Source: Alphaproteobacteria bacterium (GTDB taxonomy: Bacteria; Pseudomonadota; Alphaproteobacteria; Sphingomonadales; Sphingomonadaceae). Taken from it: a stretch of DNA of 39,149 nucleotides. The notes beneath the pieces are model-generated. The model ran no database searches. It saw nothing but the letters and a program-made list of their open reading frames with translations, and had not been told where the DNA came from. Shown one piece after another: positions 26,441 through 33,369 of this stretch; the stretch's first letter is position 1; the number at the start of each line of letters is the position of its first letter. The DNA is taken from contig JAFAZW010000076.1 in NCBI GenBank assembly GCA_019239415.1, positions 1-39,149 on the forward strand, given 5' to 3'. A program made the position numbers and the translations under genes.

Positions 26441-26932
26441 CTAGAGCAGGCGCTGGACGAGGTTGCGGCCTCCGCCGTCAGGGACATAGGGCGTATCCAG
26501 CCAGCGCAACCGCTCCACCGTCGCTTCGGCCGCGGTCCAGCCGTCCGCCCGCAGGGCGTCGAAGAAGATCTCGCGCGCCAGCCCGAGGAAGCGGGCGGCG
26601 TCCACCAGGTCGCCTTGCAGGTGGACCTCGTACGGCGCCACCTTCTCGAACGTGCCGTCCTCCGCCATGCGCGCGCGTTCGACCAGCCGCAGCGACCAGG
26701 CGGGGTGCGCCACGTCCCAGGTGAGGCGACTCTCCACCTCGCCCGCGCGGACCGCAAGCGCGTTCGTCGCGGTGAGGACCAGGCCGTTGAGCTCCTCCCG
26801 ACGCGTGCCCGACCGCCGCCGATCGGCGCGCAGGTCCTCGAACAGCGCGCCGTCGCGCGCCAGGCGCGCGCGCGCATGGGCGGCGACGATCGCCCGCAGC
26901 GTCGGGCCGGCGGAACTGCTCTTCACCTTCAA
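26441..26932 (-). CDS. Unrecognised protein upstream of the effector/immunity pair
   Basis: A 163-residue soluble protein that I do not recognise. It has no signal peptide or membrane segment. The N-terminal third is Arg/Ala-rich and helical (LRAIVAAHARARLARDG); the middle contains LTWDVAHPAWSLRLVERARM and the C-terminal part APYEVHLQGDLVDAARFLG and AEATVERLRWLDTPYVPD. The residue pattern looks protein-like rather than a high-GC shadow. It lies 120 bases upstream of the LprI-type gene on the same strand, so it could be an adaptor or chaperone for the effector, or be unrelated; no specific T6SS adaptor family is evident. Confidence 0.55.
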   Translation of the reverse strand: MKVKSSSAGPTLRAIVAAHARARLARDGALFEDLRADRRRSGTRREELNGLVLTATNALAVRAGEVESRLTWDVAHPAWSLRLVERARMAEDGTFEKVAPYEVHLQGDLVDAARFLGLAREIFFDALRADGWTAAEATVERLRWLDTPYVPDGGGRNLVQRLL

Positions 26933-27022
26933 TCTCCTGCCCAGATCGTCGGCCGAACGCCCGAGCCTCCCGCTTGGTTCGATCGCGTCCGACCAGGGCG
27001 CCGCCGTCCGGCACGCCCGTGA

Positions 27023-27292
27023 CTAACCGTCCCGTCCCGCGTCGTCGCGTTCGCTCAAGTCCATGAACGTGCGCGCGGCGTCGCGGTCGGCTTCGGAGGC
27101 GAAGGCGATGTCGAGGTCCGGCGCGGCGCCGCACATGTGGAGCAGGGCCCACAGCGCGAAGCGGCGGCCGCGGTCCCGCTCGAGGCCGAGGTCGACGCGC
27201 ATCCGTTCGATGCCGGCGGCGAGCGCCTCCGGGGCGGCCGCTGCCAGGTCGGCGGTGCCGAAATAGCGGCGCATCTGGTCATCGAGGTCCAT
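27023..27292 (-). CDS. Small conserved-looking protein downstream of the CcmI-like gene
   Basis: An 89-residue protein, MDLDDQMRRYFGTADL at the start, with no cysteine pairs suggesting metal binding and no membrane segment. The central part FALWALLHMCGAAPDLDIAF is mildly hydrophobic, and the end is Asp/Arg-rich. I do not recognise the family. Its ATG lies two bases after the TGA of the TPR gene, so the two are almost certainly co-transcribed and translationally coupled. That ties it to the cytochrome module rather than to the T6SS. A role in cytochrome maturation or regulation is only a guess from position. Confidence 0.55.
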   Translation of the reverse strand: MDLDDQMRRYFGTADLAAAAPEALAAGIERMRVDLGLERDRGRRFALWALLHMCGAAPDLDIAFASEADRDAARTFMDLSERDDAGRDG

Positions 27293-27294
27293 GC

Positions 27295-28143
27295 TCAGAG
27301 CCCGAGCTGCGCCGCGGCGGCCTTGAGCCGGGCCTGGGTCGCGGCGTCCTTCCCGAAAGCCTTGAGGCCGTCGCCGAGCGCCTGGCGGGCTCCAGCCGGG
27401 TCGTTCAGCACGGCGCGCGAGCGCATCAGCCGTATCCAGCCGTCGGCGTCGTCGGGGTTGGCGGCGAGGCGGGCGGCGAGGCGGTCGACCATCGCCCGCG
27501 CCATCTTGTCCTGCTCGCCCGGCGGGATGGCGCCGGCCGCGGCGAGCTGCTCGGGCGTCGGTCCGGGGATGGCGGCGGTAGCCGGCGCGGCGGTAGCCGG
27601 CGCGGCGGCCGCCGGCGGGGGAAGGGCGGGGGCCGCCAGGCCGTTGCGCTTCGCGGTCTCGCCGATCGTGCGCCGCAGGTCCGCCTCCCACGGCGCGCCG
27701 GGCGGCGTGTCCTTGAGCAGCGCGCTCCAGGCGGCGATCGCGCCCTTATGGTCGCCGGCGAGATCCTTCTGCACGGCGAGGAAGTAACGCGCGCGGGCGT
27801 CCGAGGGGTCGAGCGCGATCGCCCTGGCGAGGGCCTGCGCGGCTTCGGGCACCACGGTTCGGCTGCCGGTCTGCAGCGCCTCGCCGAGCGACGACCAGTT
27901 CTCGGCATTGCCGGGCTCGATCCGCGTCGCCTTGCGATAGGCCTCGGCCGAGGCCGCGGCGTCGCCTTTCTCGGCATAGGCCCAGCCGACCGTCCGCCAG
28001 TCCTTCGCGAGCGGGTCGGCGGCCGCCTCGCCGCGGCGGCCCAGCGCCGCATAGCCGATCGACCCCGCGGCGGCGAGCGCCGCGACGGCGAGGAGCAGGG
28101 TCGCCGGCGAGGGCGCGCGGCGGGTCTCGACAGGGGCGGCCAT
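27295..28143 (-). CDS. CcmI/CycH-like TPR protein, probable cytochrome c maturation factor
   Basis: A 282-residue protein with an N-terminal transmembrane helix (about 11-34) and a TPR-containing periplasmic part. One TPR region lies at about 50-130 (WAYAEKGDAAASAEAYRKA, then RIEPGNAENWSSLGEALQ). After a Pro/Ala linker (about 165-200), the C-terminal part shows DRLAARLAANPDDADGWIRL, the pattern seen in the CcmI/CycH C-terminal domain that handles apocytochrome c. It lacks the two-helix N-terminal arrangement of classical CcmI. The divergent neighbours encode proteins with 20 CxxCH motifs, so a dedicated chaperone for haem attachment is plausible. I chose ATG 28143 because the frame upstream lacks TPR-like sequence and overlaps the divergent gene's leader. 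Confidence 0.72.
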   Translation of the reverse strand: MAAPVETRRAPSPATLLLAVAALAAAGSIGYAALGRRGEAAADPLAKDWRTVGWAYAEKGDAAASAEAYRKATRIEPGNAENWSSLGEALQTGSRTVVPEAAQALARAIALDPSDARARYFLAVQKDLAGDHKGAIAAWSALLKDTPPGAPWEADLRRTIGETAKRNGLAAPALPPPAAAAPATAAPATAAIPGPTPEQLAAAGAIPPGEQDKMARAMVDRLAARLAANPDDADGWIRLMRSRAVLNDPAGARQALGDGLKAFGKDAATQARLKAAAAQLGL

Positions 28144-28151
28144 GGCTTGCG

Positions 28152-28179
28152 ATTGTCGCGGCAAAATGGTCAACGTCAA
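28152..28179 (-). promoter_or_regulatory. Candidate promoter for the CcmI-like gene (possible leaderless start)
   Basis: In the 58-bp gap between divergent genes, the minus strand has TTGACG (28174-28179, 5 of 6 consensus bases) 16 bases upstream of GACAAT (28152-28157, 4 of 6). Transcription would then begin within a few bases of ATG 28143, giving a leaderless or near-leaderless mRNA. No ribosome site precedes that ATG, which would agree. The match is weak and the call tentative. Confidence 0.25.
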
Positions 28180-28201
28180 GCCAGACGCGGGGAGCGGAAC
28201 C

Positions 28202-30628
28202 ATGCCGGAGCGGCTGCGCATTGCGATCGTCGGCTCCGGTCCCGCCGGCCTTAGCGCCGCGGCCCGGGCGGCGGCGCTCGGCCTCAGCCATGTCCTCCTC
28301 GAAAAGGCCGACCACCTCTCCGATACGATCTACAAATATCAGAAGGGCAAGCACGTGATGGCGACGCCGGCGCAGCTGGTGCTGCGCTCGGACATGCCGT
28401 TCGAGGCCGGCAAGCGCGAGGCCGTGCTCGGCGCCTGGGACGCGCGCGCCGGCGCGATCGCTGTCCGCCTCAACGCCGAGGTGCGGGCGATCGAGGGTGC
28501 CCGGGGCGCCTTCATGCTGCGGCTCGCCGACGGCGACACGATCGAGGCGGAGAGTGTCGTCCTCGCCATCGGCACGCAGGGCAATCCCAACCGGATGCGG
28601 TGCGAAGGCGCCGATCTCCCGCACGTCCAATATCAGCTCGATGATCCCGGGGAATATGTCGACGAGCATATCGTCGTGGTCGGCTCGGGCGACGCCGGCA
28701 TCGAGAATGCCCTCGGCCTCGCCGCCGACCCGGCCCAGGGCAATGTCGTCGTCCTCCTCAACCGCGGCGTCGATTTCGCCCGCGCCAAGGCCGCCAACGT
28801 CAAGCTGTTGATGGAGGCGCGGGACGCCGGTCGCATCCAGGTGATGACCGAGACCTCGCCGGCGAAGGTCGAGCCCGGCTGGCTGACCCTCGACACGCGC
28901 GACGGCCAGCAGCGCCTCCGCTGCGACCGCATCATCGCCCGGATGGGCTCGGCGGCCCCGCGCGCCTTCGTCGAAGCGTGCGGGATCGCTTTCACCAGCC
29001 CCGACCGCGAGGCCTTCCCGCAGCTCAGCCCCAGCTTTGAGACGAGCGTGCCGGGCCTCTACGCGATCGGCGCGCTGGCCGGCTATCCGCTCATCAAGCA
29101 TTGCATGAACCAGGGCTATGACGTCGTCGAATATATCGCCGGCAACCGCGCGCTGCGGCCGGCGGACGAGCCCATCCTGGCGGCCAAGCTCGAGGGCTTG
29201 CCGGGCCGCCGCTCGGTCGACCAATGGCTCGAATTCCTCCGCGCCAACGTCGCCATCTTCGAAGGCCTCTCGCCGCTCCAGATGCGCGAGTTCATGCTCG
29301 ACAGCCAGGTCCGGGCCTGGCCCGCCGGCGCGACCGTGTGCGAGCGCAACGCGCCCGGCGATTCGCTCTTCGCCATCGCCTCGGGCGCGGTGGCGGTGGA
29401 GGTCGGCGCGGGGCGGACGGTGCCGATCGGCACTGGCTCGATCTTCGGCGAGGTCGGCCTCATCTCCGGCCGCCGCCGCGGCGCCACGGTGCGCGCCGCC
29501 GAGGAGTCGATCCTGGTCGAAATCCCGCGCACCGCGGCCTTGAAGCTGATGGCGACGGTGCCGGCGGCGAAGCGGGCGATCGAGCGCATTTCGATCGAGC
29601 GCCAGCTGCTCCAGGTGTTCGGCGCCGGCCTCGCGGCGGACGATCTTGCCGAGGTGCTGGAGAGCGCCGAGGTGAAGACCGTCCGTGCCGGCGAGGCGAT
29701 CCTCACCGAAGGCGAGGAGGGGCGCGACATCTTCGTCGTCCGCCGCGGTTCGATGGTGGTCGAGAAGGCGATCGGCGGCCGCCCGGTCTTCCTCTCCTAC
29801 CTCCCGGCCGGCTCCTATGTCGGCGAGATGGCCTTGATCGACGGCGGCCCCCGCACCGCCACCGTCCGCGCCGCGATCAAGTCGGAGGTGATCCGCCTCG
29901 ACGGCGACGCCTTCGCCCGCCTGCTCGTCCGCCAGCCGGACCTGCTCGGCAAGGCGAAGCGCGACATGGCGGCGCGGCGCGAGGTCAACGCCTTCGTCGA
30001 AGCGAAGAAGGCGGGCTTCGCCGGCGCCGTCGACCTCTATTCGTCGGTCGCTTCCTTCCTCGTCGAGAACGGCATCGGCGAGGCGACCGACGTCCTCCTG
30101 ATCGACGAGAAGCTCTGCGTCGGCTGCGACAATTGCGAACGCGCCTGCGCCGACAGCCACGAGGGACTGTCGCGGCTCGACCGGGAGGCGGGCAAGACCT
30201 ACGCCCACCTCCACGTCCCCACCTCGTGCCGCCATTGCGAGCACCCGCATTGCATGGCCGACTGCCCGCCCGACGCCATCCACCGCGGGCCGGACGGCGA
30301 GGTCTTCATCGACGACAGTTGCATCGGCTGCGGCAATTGCCTGCGCAACTGCCCCTATGGCGTCATCCGCATGGAGAAGGTGCCGCCGAAGAAGCCGCCG
30401 CTCCTCGCCTGGCTGCTCGCCGGCCTCGGCCCCGGGCCGGGCGAGCCGCCGCGCCGCTGGACCGACAGGCGCGTCTCCCCCGATACGCCGAAGCGGGCCG
30501 TGAAATGCGACATGTGCGCCGGCATCGACGGCGGGCCGGCCTGCGTGCGCGCCTGCCCCACCGGCGCCGCCATCCGCGTCGCCCCCGAGCAGATGCTGAC
30601 GGTGGCAAGGCTCGGGGGGAAGGGATGA
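28202..30628 (+). CDS. Fusion of flavoprotein oxidoreductase, two cyclic-nucleotide-binding domains and four-cluster ferredoxin
   Basis: An 808-residue cytoplasmic redox protein with three parts. Residues 1-330 are a two-dinucleotide-fold oxidoreductase: FAD motif GSGPAG (11-16), NAD(P) motif GSGDAG (near 161), and a closing LYAIGALAGYPL. The thioredoxin-reductase CxxC pair is absent. Residues about 356-445 and 482-578 are two cNMP-binding domains with intact phosphate-binding cassettes (FGEVGLISGRRRGATV and VGEMALIDGGPRTATV). Residues about 638-790 hold 16 cysteines in four groups (CVGCDNCERAC, CRHCEHPHCMADC, CIGCGNCLRNC, CDMCAG with CVRAC), the DmsB/NrfC-like pattern of four [4Fe-4S] clusters. 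No Tat or Sec signal is seen. I chose ATG 28202 because it has a GGGGAGCGG site and sits just before the FAD motif. It heads the operon and probably feeds electrons from NAD(P)H to the cytochromes, under cyclic-nucleotide control. Confidence 0.88.
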   Translation: MPERLRIAIVGSGPAGLSAAARAAALGLSHVLLEKADHLSDTIYKYQKGKHVMATPAQLVLRSDMPFEAGKREAVLGAWDARAGAIAVRLNAEVRAIEGARGAFMLRLADGDTIEAESVVLAIGTQGNPNRMRCEGADLPHVQYQLDDPGEYVDEHIVVVGSGDAGIENALGLAADPAQGNVVVLLNRGVDFARAKAANVKLLMEARDAGRIQVMTETSPAKVEPGWLTLDTRDGQQRLRCDRIIARMGSAAPRAFVEACGIAFTSPDREAFPQLSPSFETSVPGLYAIGALAGYPLIKHCMNQGYDVVEYIAGNRALRPADEPILAAKLEGLPGRRSVDQWLEFLRANVAIFEGLSPLQMREFMLDSQVRAWPAGATVCERNAPGDSLFAIASGAVAVEVGAGRTVPIGTGSIFGEVGLISGRRRGATVRAAEESILVEIPRTAALKLMATVPAAKRAIERISIERQLLQVFGAGLAADDLAEVLESAEVKTVRAGEAILTEGEEGRDIFVVRRGSMVVEKAIGGRPVFLSYLPAGSYVGEMALIDGGPRTATVRAAIKSEVIRLDGDAFARLLVRQPDLLGKAKRDMAARREVNAFVEAKKAGFAGAVDLYSSVASFLVENGIGEATDVLLIDEKLCVGCDNCERACADSHEGLSRLDREAGKTYAHLHVPTSCRHCEHPHCMADCPPDAIHRGPDGEVFIDDSCIGCGNCLRNCPYGVIRMEKVPPKKPPLLAWLLAGLGPGPGEPPRRWTDRRVSPDTPKRAVKCDMCAGIDGGPACVRACPTGAAIRVAPEQMLTVARLGGKG

Positions 30629-30639
30629 GGGGAAAGATC

Positions 30640-30722
30640 GTCATCCCGGCGCAAGCCGGGATCTCCCCGCGAAAAGGCGCCGCGGCTAACCTGAGGGAGG
30701 TCCCGGCTTTCGCCGGGACGAC
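30640..30722. repeat. REP-like dispersed palindromic element, copy A
   Basis: An 83-bp element made of two hairpins. The left arm GTCATCCCGGCG-AAGCCGGGAT and the right arm TCCCGGCTTTCGCCGGGACGAC are each palindromic and also roughly complementary to one another. The spacer contains CGAAAAGGCGCC. A second copy with a related spacer lies at 38243-38321. Copy A fills the gap between the flavoprotein fusion and the cytochrome b-like gene, whose ATG comes six bases after it. It may stabilise or attenuate the transcript there. Confidence 0.85.
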
Positions 30723-30728
30723 GGGGTA

Positions 30729-31574
30729 ATGGCCACCCGGCAGATCCCCCGCACCACGCTCGGCGAGGGCGCCAGCCATGAGGGCTTCCTGCGCCACAAG
30801 CGCTTTCGCTGGGCGAAGCTCGCCTTGCTGCTCTGCGCTGCGGCCGTCGCCGGCTATGCCCTGATCGACGCGCCGCCGCGCCATTATGGCGGCACCGCCT
30901 TCGGCTATGTCCTCGGCACCGTCGCGACCCTGCTCATCCTCTGGCTGACCCTGCTCGGCCTGCGCAAGCGCGCGATGACGCCGGGCCGCTGGTCGCTCAA
31001 GGGCTGGACGAGCGCCCATGTCTGGCTCGGCCTGTCGCTCACCGTCCTTGCCACGCTCCACAGCGGCCTCCGCTTCGGCCCCGACGTCCACACCCTCGCT
31101 TGGGGGCTGATGATGGCGGTGATCCTCTCCGGCCTCTACGGAATCGCCGTCTATGCCGCACTGCCGCCGGCGCTCGGCGACAGCCGCGCCGAGATGACGC
31201 GGCCGCAGATGGTCGACGCGCTCGCCAAGCTCGACGTCCAGCTCGAGGCCGCCGCCCAGCCGCTCGCGCTCGCCGACGCGGCCGTCGTGCGCAAGGCGCT
31301 CGCCGAGGATCCGTTCGCGGCCGGGCTGCTGCGCCGGCTCTCCGGCTCGGACGCCCGTTCCGCCACCCGCCGCGCCATCGTGGCGCTGGCGCCGGCCGGC
31401 GATGCCGCTCTCCTCGCGGTCCTGGAGCGCAAGGTCGCCGCGCTCGGGCAGATCCGGCGCCACCTGCGCATCCGCGCGCTCCTCGAAGTATGGCTCTACG
31501 TCCACGTGCCGCTGACCTTCGCGCTCCTCGCCGCGCTCGCCGCCCACATCCTCAGCGTCTTCTTCTACTGGTAG
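30729..31574 (+). CDS. Di-haem cytochrome b-like membrane protein
   Basis: A 281-residue inner-membrane protein with about five helices (29-48, 55-78, 94-113, 120-145, 250-281). Helix 3 carries His97 and His111, helix 5 His259 and His273. Both pairs are 14 residues apart, the same spacing as the haem ligands in the two ligand helices of cytochrome b of the bc1 complex, so two stacked b-haems across the membrane are predicted. A soluble loop of about 105 residues lies between helices 4 and 5. I do not recognise a named family. It sits between the Fe-S flavoprotein and the decahaem cytochrome genes, as expected for the transmembrane electron carrier. No strong ribosome site is present; GGGG at the edge of the upstream repeat may serve. 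Confidence 0.82.
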   Translation: MATRQIPRTTLGEGASHEGFLRHKRFRWAKLALLLCAAAVAGYALIDAPPRHYGGTAFGYVLGTVATLLILWLTLLGLRKRAMTPGRWSLKGWTSAHVWLGLSLTVLATLHSGLRFGPDVHTLAWGLMMAVILSGLYGIAVYAALPPALGDSRAEMTRPQMVDALAKLDVQLEAAAQPLALADAAVVRKALAEDPFAAGLLRRLSGSDARSATRRAIVALAPAGDAALLAVLERKVAALGQIRRHLRIRALLEVWLYVHVPLTFALLAALAAHILSVFFYW

Positions 31575-31581
31575 GGCGGCG

Positions 31582-33369
31582 ATGGCGTTCGTCCTGCGCA
31601 CCGTCACGACCAGCGCCGAGGGGCGCGAGATCGTCCGTACGCGGCGGGTCGAGGGCGACCGGCTGACGATCGGCCGCGGCCCGGCGTGCGACATCCACCT
31701 GACCGACCTCGCCGTCGCGCTGCGCCACGCCGAGGTCGCGCGAAGCGGCGAGCGGCTGGCGGTGACCGTCGAGAACGGCCTCACCGTCGCCCTCGACGGC
31801 CGCCAGGTCGGCGCCGGCAGCCTCGCCCTCGCGACCGGCGGCGACCTGCGCATCGGCAGCCACCTGCTCCGCTTCCTGCCCGTCGCCGCCGGATCCGACG
31901 AGGTGGCCGTCGGCGTCGAGCGCGTCACCGAGGGCGAGGCGAAGCTCGACCGCGACGCCGAGCGGCTCTTCTCGCTCGCTTCCGTCCTCCCCGGCAAGCG
32001 TCCGCTGGCCTGGCTGCTGGCGCTGCTCGTGATCGGCCTCTGCATCGCCTGGCCGGTGAAGACCTTCTACGACCGCCAGCAGCGGGCCGAACGCTTCGCC
32101 CGCTTCCAGGCCGACGAGCTCTGGTCGGCGGGCCATCTGAGCGCGGCCCATGCGAGCCTGCGGCACGACTGCAACGCCTGCCACGTCAAGCCGTTCGAGT
32201 CGGTCCGCGACGCCGCCTGCGCCTCCTGCCATCGCGACATCCACGGCCATGCCGACCCGTTCCGCCTCGCCCGCGCCCAGCCCGATCTCAGCGCCTGGGG
32301 CCGGTTCCAGCTCCGTCTCAAGCAGGCGTTCGACCTACCGCCCGGGCGCTGCATCGATTGCCACACCGAGCATCAGGGGCCGCAGCAGATGGCGCCGACG
32401 CCGCAGCGCTTCTGCGCCGACTGCCACGGCGATCTCGCGGCCAGGCTCCCCGACACCAGGCTCGGCAATGCGGGCGACTTCGCCCGGATCCATCCCGATT
32501 TCCGCCCGGCGGTGGTCACCGGCTGGCAGGGCGAGCGGCCGATCCTCACCCGCGTGTCGGGCCCGGCCGCGCGCGAGGCGAACGGCCTCAAATTTCCGCA
32601 CGCGCTCCACCTCTCGCGCAGCGGCGGCGCCGCGCAGATGGCGCGGCGCCTCGGCATCGGCGCGAGCCTCGACTGCGCCGACTGCCACCGGCCCGAGCCG
32701 AACGGCGCGCGCTACCAGCCGGTGGTGATGGAGCGCGACTGCGCCCAATGCCACAGCCTCGCCTTCGCCCGCACCGGCGGCGTCGTCCGCACCCTGCGCC
32801 ACGGGGATCCCGCGCAGGTGATCGCCGAGGTTGGCGACTATTACCGCTTCCGCACCGCGCCGCGGCCGCCGAGCCTCGCCCCGGCCGGCCGGCGCCAGCC
32901 GGGCGCGGCGCCGGCGGTCGCGACCCGCATCCGCTTCGACGCCGGCGCCCGGGCGCCTGGGCCCGAGGCGGCGGTCCGCGCCGTCTTCTCGCCCGGCGGC
33001 GCCTGCTACGATTGCCACCAGGTGGACGCGCCGCCCGCCGGCTCGCTGGCCTACCGCATCCATCCCGTCGCCTTCCCGGAACGCTACATCCGCCACGGCT
33101 GGTTCGATCATCGCCCGCACGCGGCCCAGAGCTGCGGCAGCTGCCACCAGGCAGCGCGCTCGAACGCGGCCTCCGACCTGCTGATTCCGGGCATCGCCAC
33201 CTGCCGGGGCTGCCACGGCGGCGAGCGGACCGCGAAACCGGTCGCGTCGCCCTGCGCGATGTGCCATTCGTACCACGCACGGCCGGGGGCGCCGGCGATG
33301 GTCGTTCGGCAGCGGCTCCGGGGGGAGCAGCGGCCGGTCCCCGCGGCCGCCGTGCGGGAGGGGGGCTGA
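31582..33369 (+). CDS. FHA-domain, membrane-anchored decahaem cytochrome c
   Basis: A 595-residue protein with an unusual order of domains. Residues 24-98 are FHA-like (LTIGRGPACDIHL), residues 141-160 form one transmembrane helix, and the rest is a c-type cytochrome with ten CxxCH motifs starting at Cys 197, 213, 257, 278, 365, 387, 475, 518, 541 and 558. The haem part must be periplasmic, because haem is attached there, which places the FHA part in the cytoplasm. In the FHA part the usual Ser of SxxH is Ala (ALRH) and the second Asn is Asp, so phosphothreonine binding may be lost. It starts seven bases after the cytochrome b-like gene (AGGGCGG site) and shares one base with the next start (TGATG). 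It probably accepts electrons from the membrane b-haems. Confidence 0.9.
   Translation: MAFVLRTVTTSAEGREIVRTRRVEGDRLTIGRGPACDIHLTDLAVALRHAEVARSGERLAVTVENGLTVALDGRQVGAGSLALATGGDLRIGSHLLRFLPVAAGSDEVAVGVERVTEGEAKLDRDAERLFSLASVLPGKRPLAWLLALLVIGLCIAWPVKTFYDRQQRAERFARFQADELWSAGHLSAAHASLRHDCNACHVKPFESVRDAACASCHRDIHGHADPFRLARAQPDLSAWGRFQLRLKQAFDLPPGRCIDCHTEHQGPQQMAPTPQRFCADCHGDLAARLPDTRLGNAGDFARIHPDFRPAVVTGWQGERPILTRVSGPAAREANGLKFPHALHLSRSGGAAQMARRLGIGASLDCADCHRPEPNGARYQPVVMERDCAQCHSLAFARTGGVVRTLRHGDPAQVIAEVGDYYRFRTAPRPPSLAPAGRRQPGAAPAVATRIRFDAGARAPGPEAAVRAVFSPGGACYDCHQVDAPPAGSLAYRIHPVAFPERYIRHGWFDHRPHAAQSCGSCHQAARSNAASDLLIPGIATCRGCHGGERTAKPVASPCAMCHSYHARPGAPAMVVRQRLRGEQRPVPAAAVREGG

Noticed and set aside
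27746-30283. An 845-codon minus-strand frame antisense to the flavoprotein fusion
   Set aside because: The plus-strand frame carries flavin, cNMP and ferredoxin motifs; the antisense frame has none.
28142-30628. ATG 28142 as the start of the flavoprotein fusion
   Set aside because: It would overlap the start codon of the divergent TPR gene and lacks a ribosome site; ATG 28202 has GGGGAGCGG and sits just before the FAD motif.
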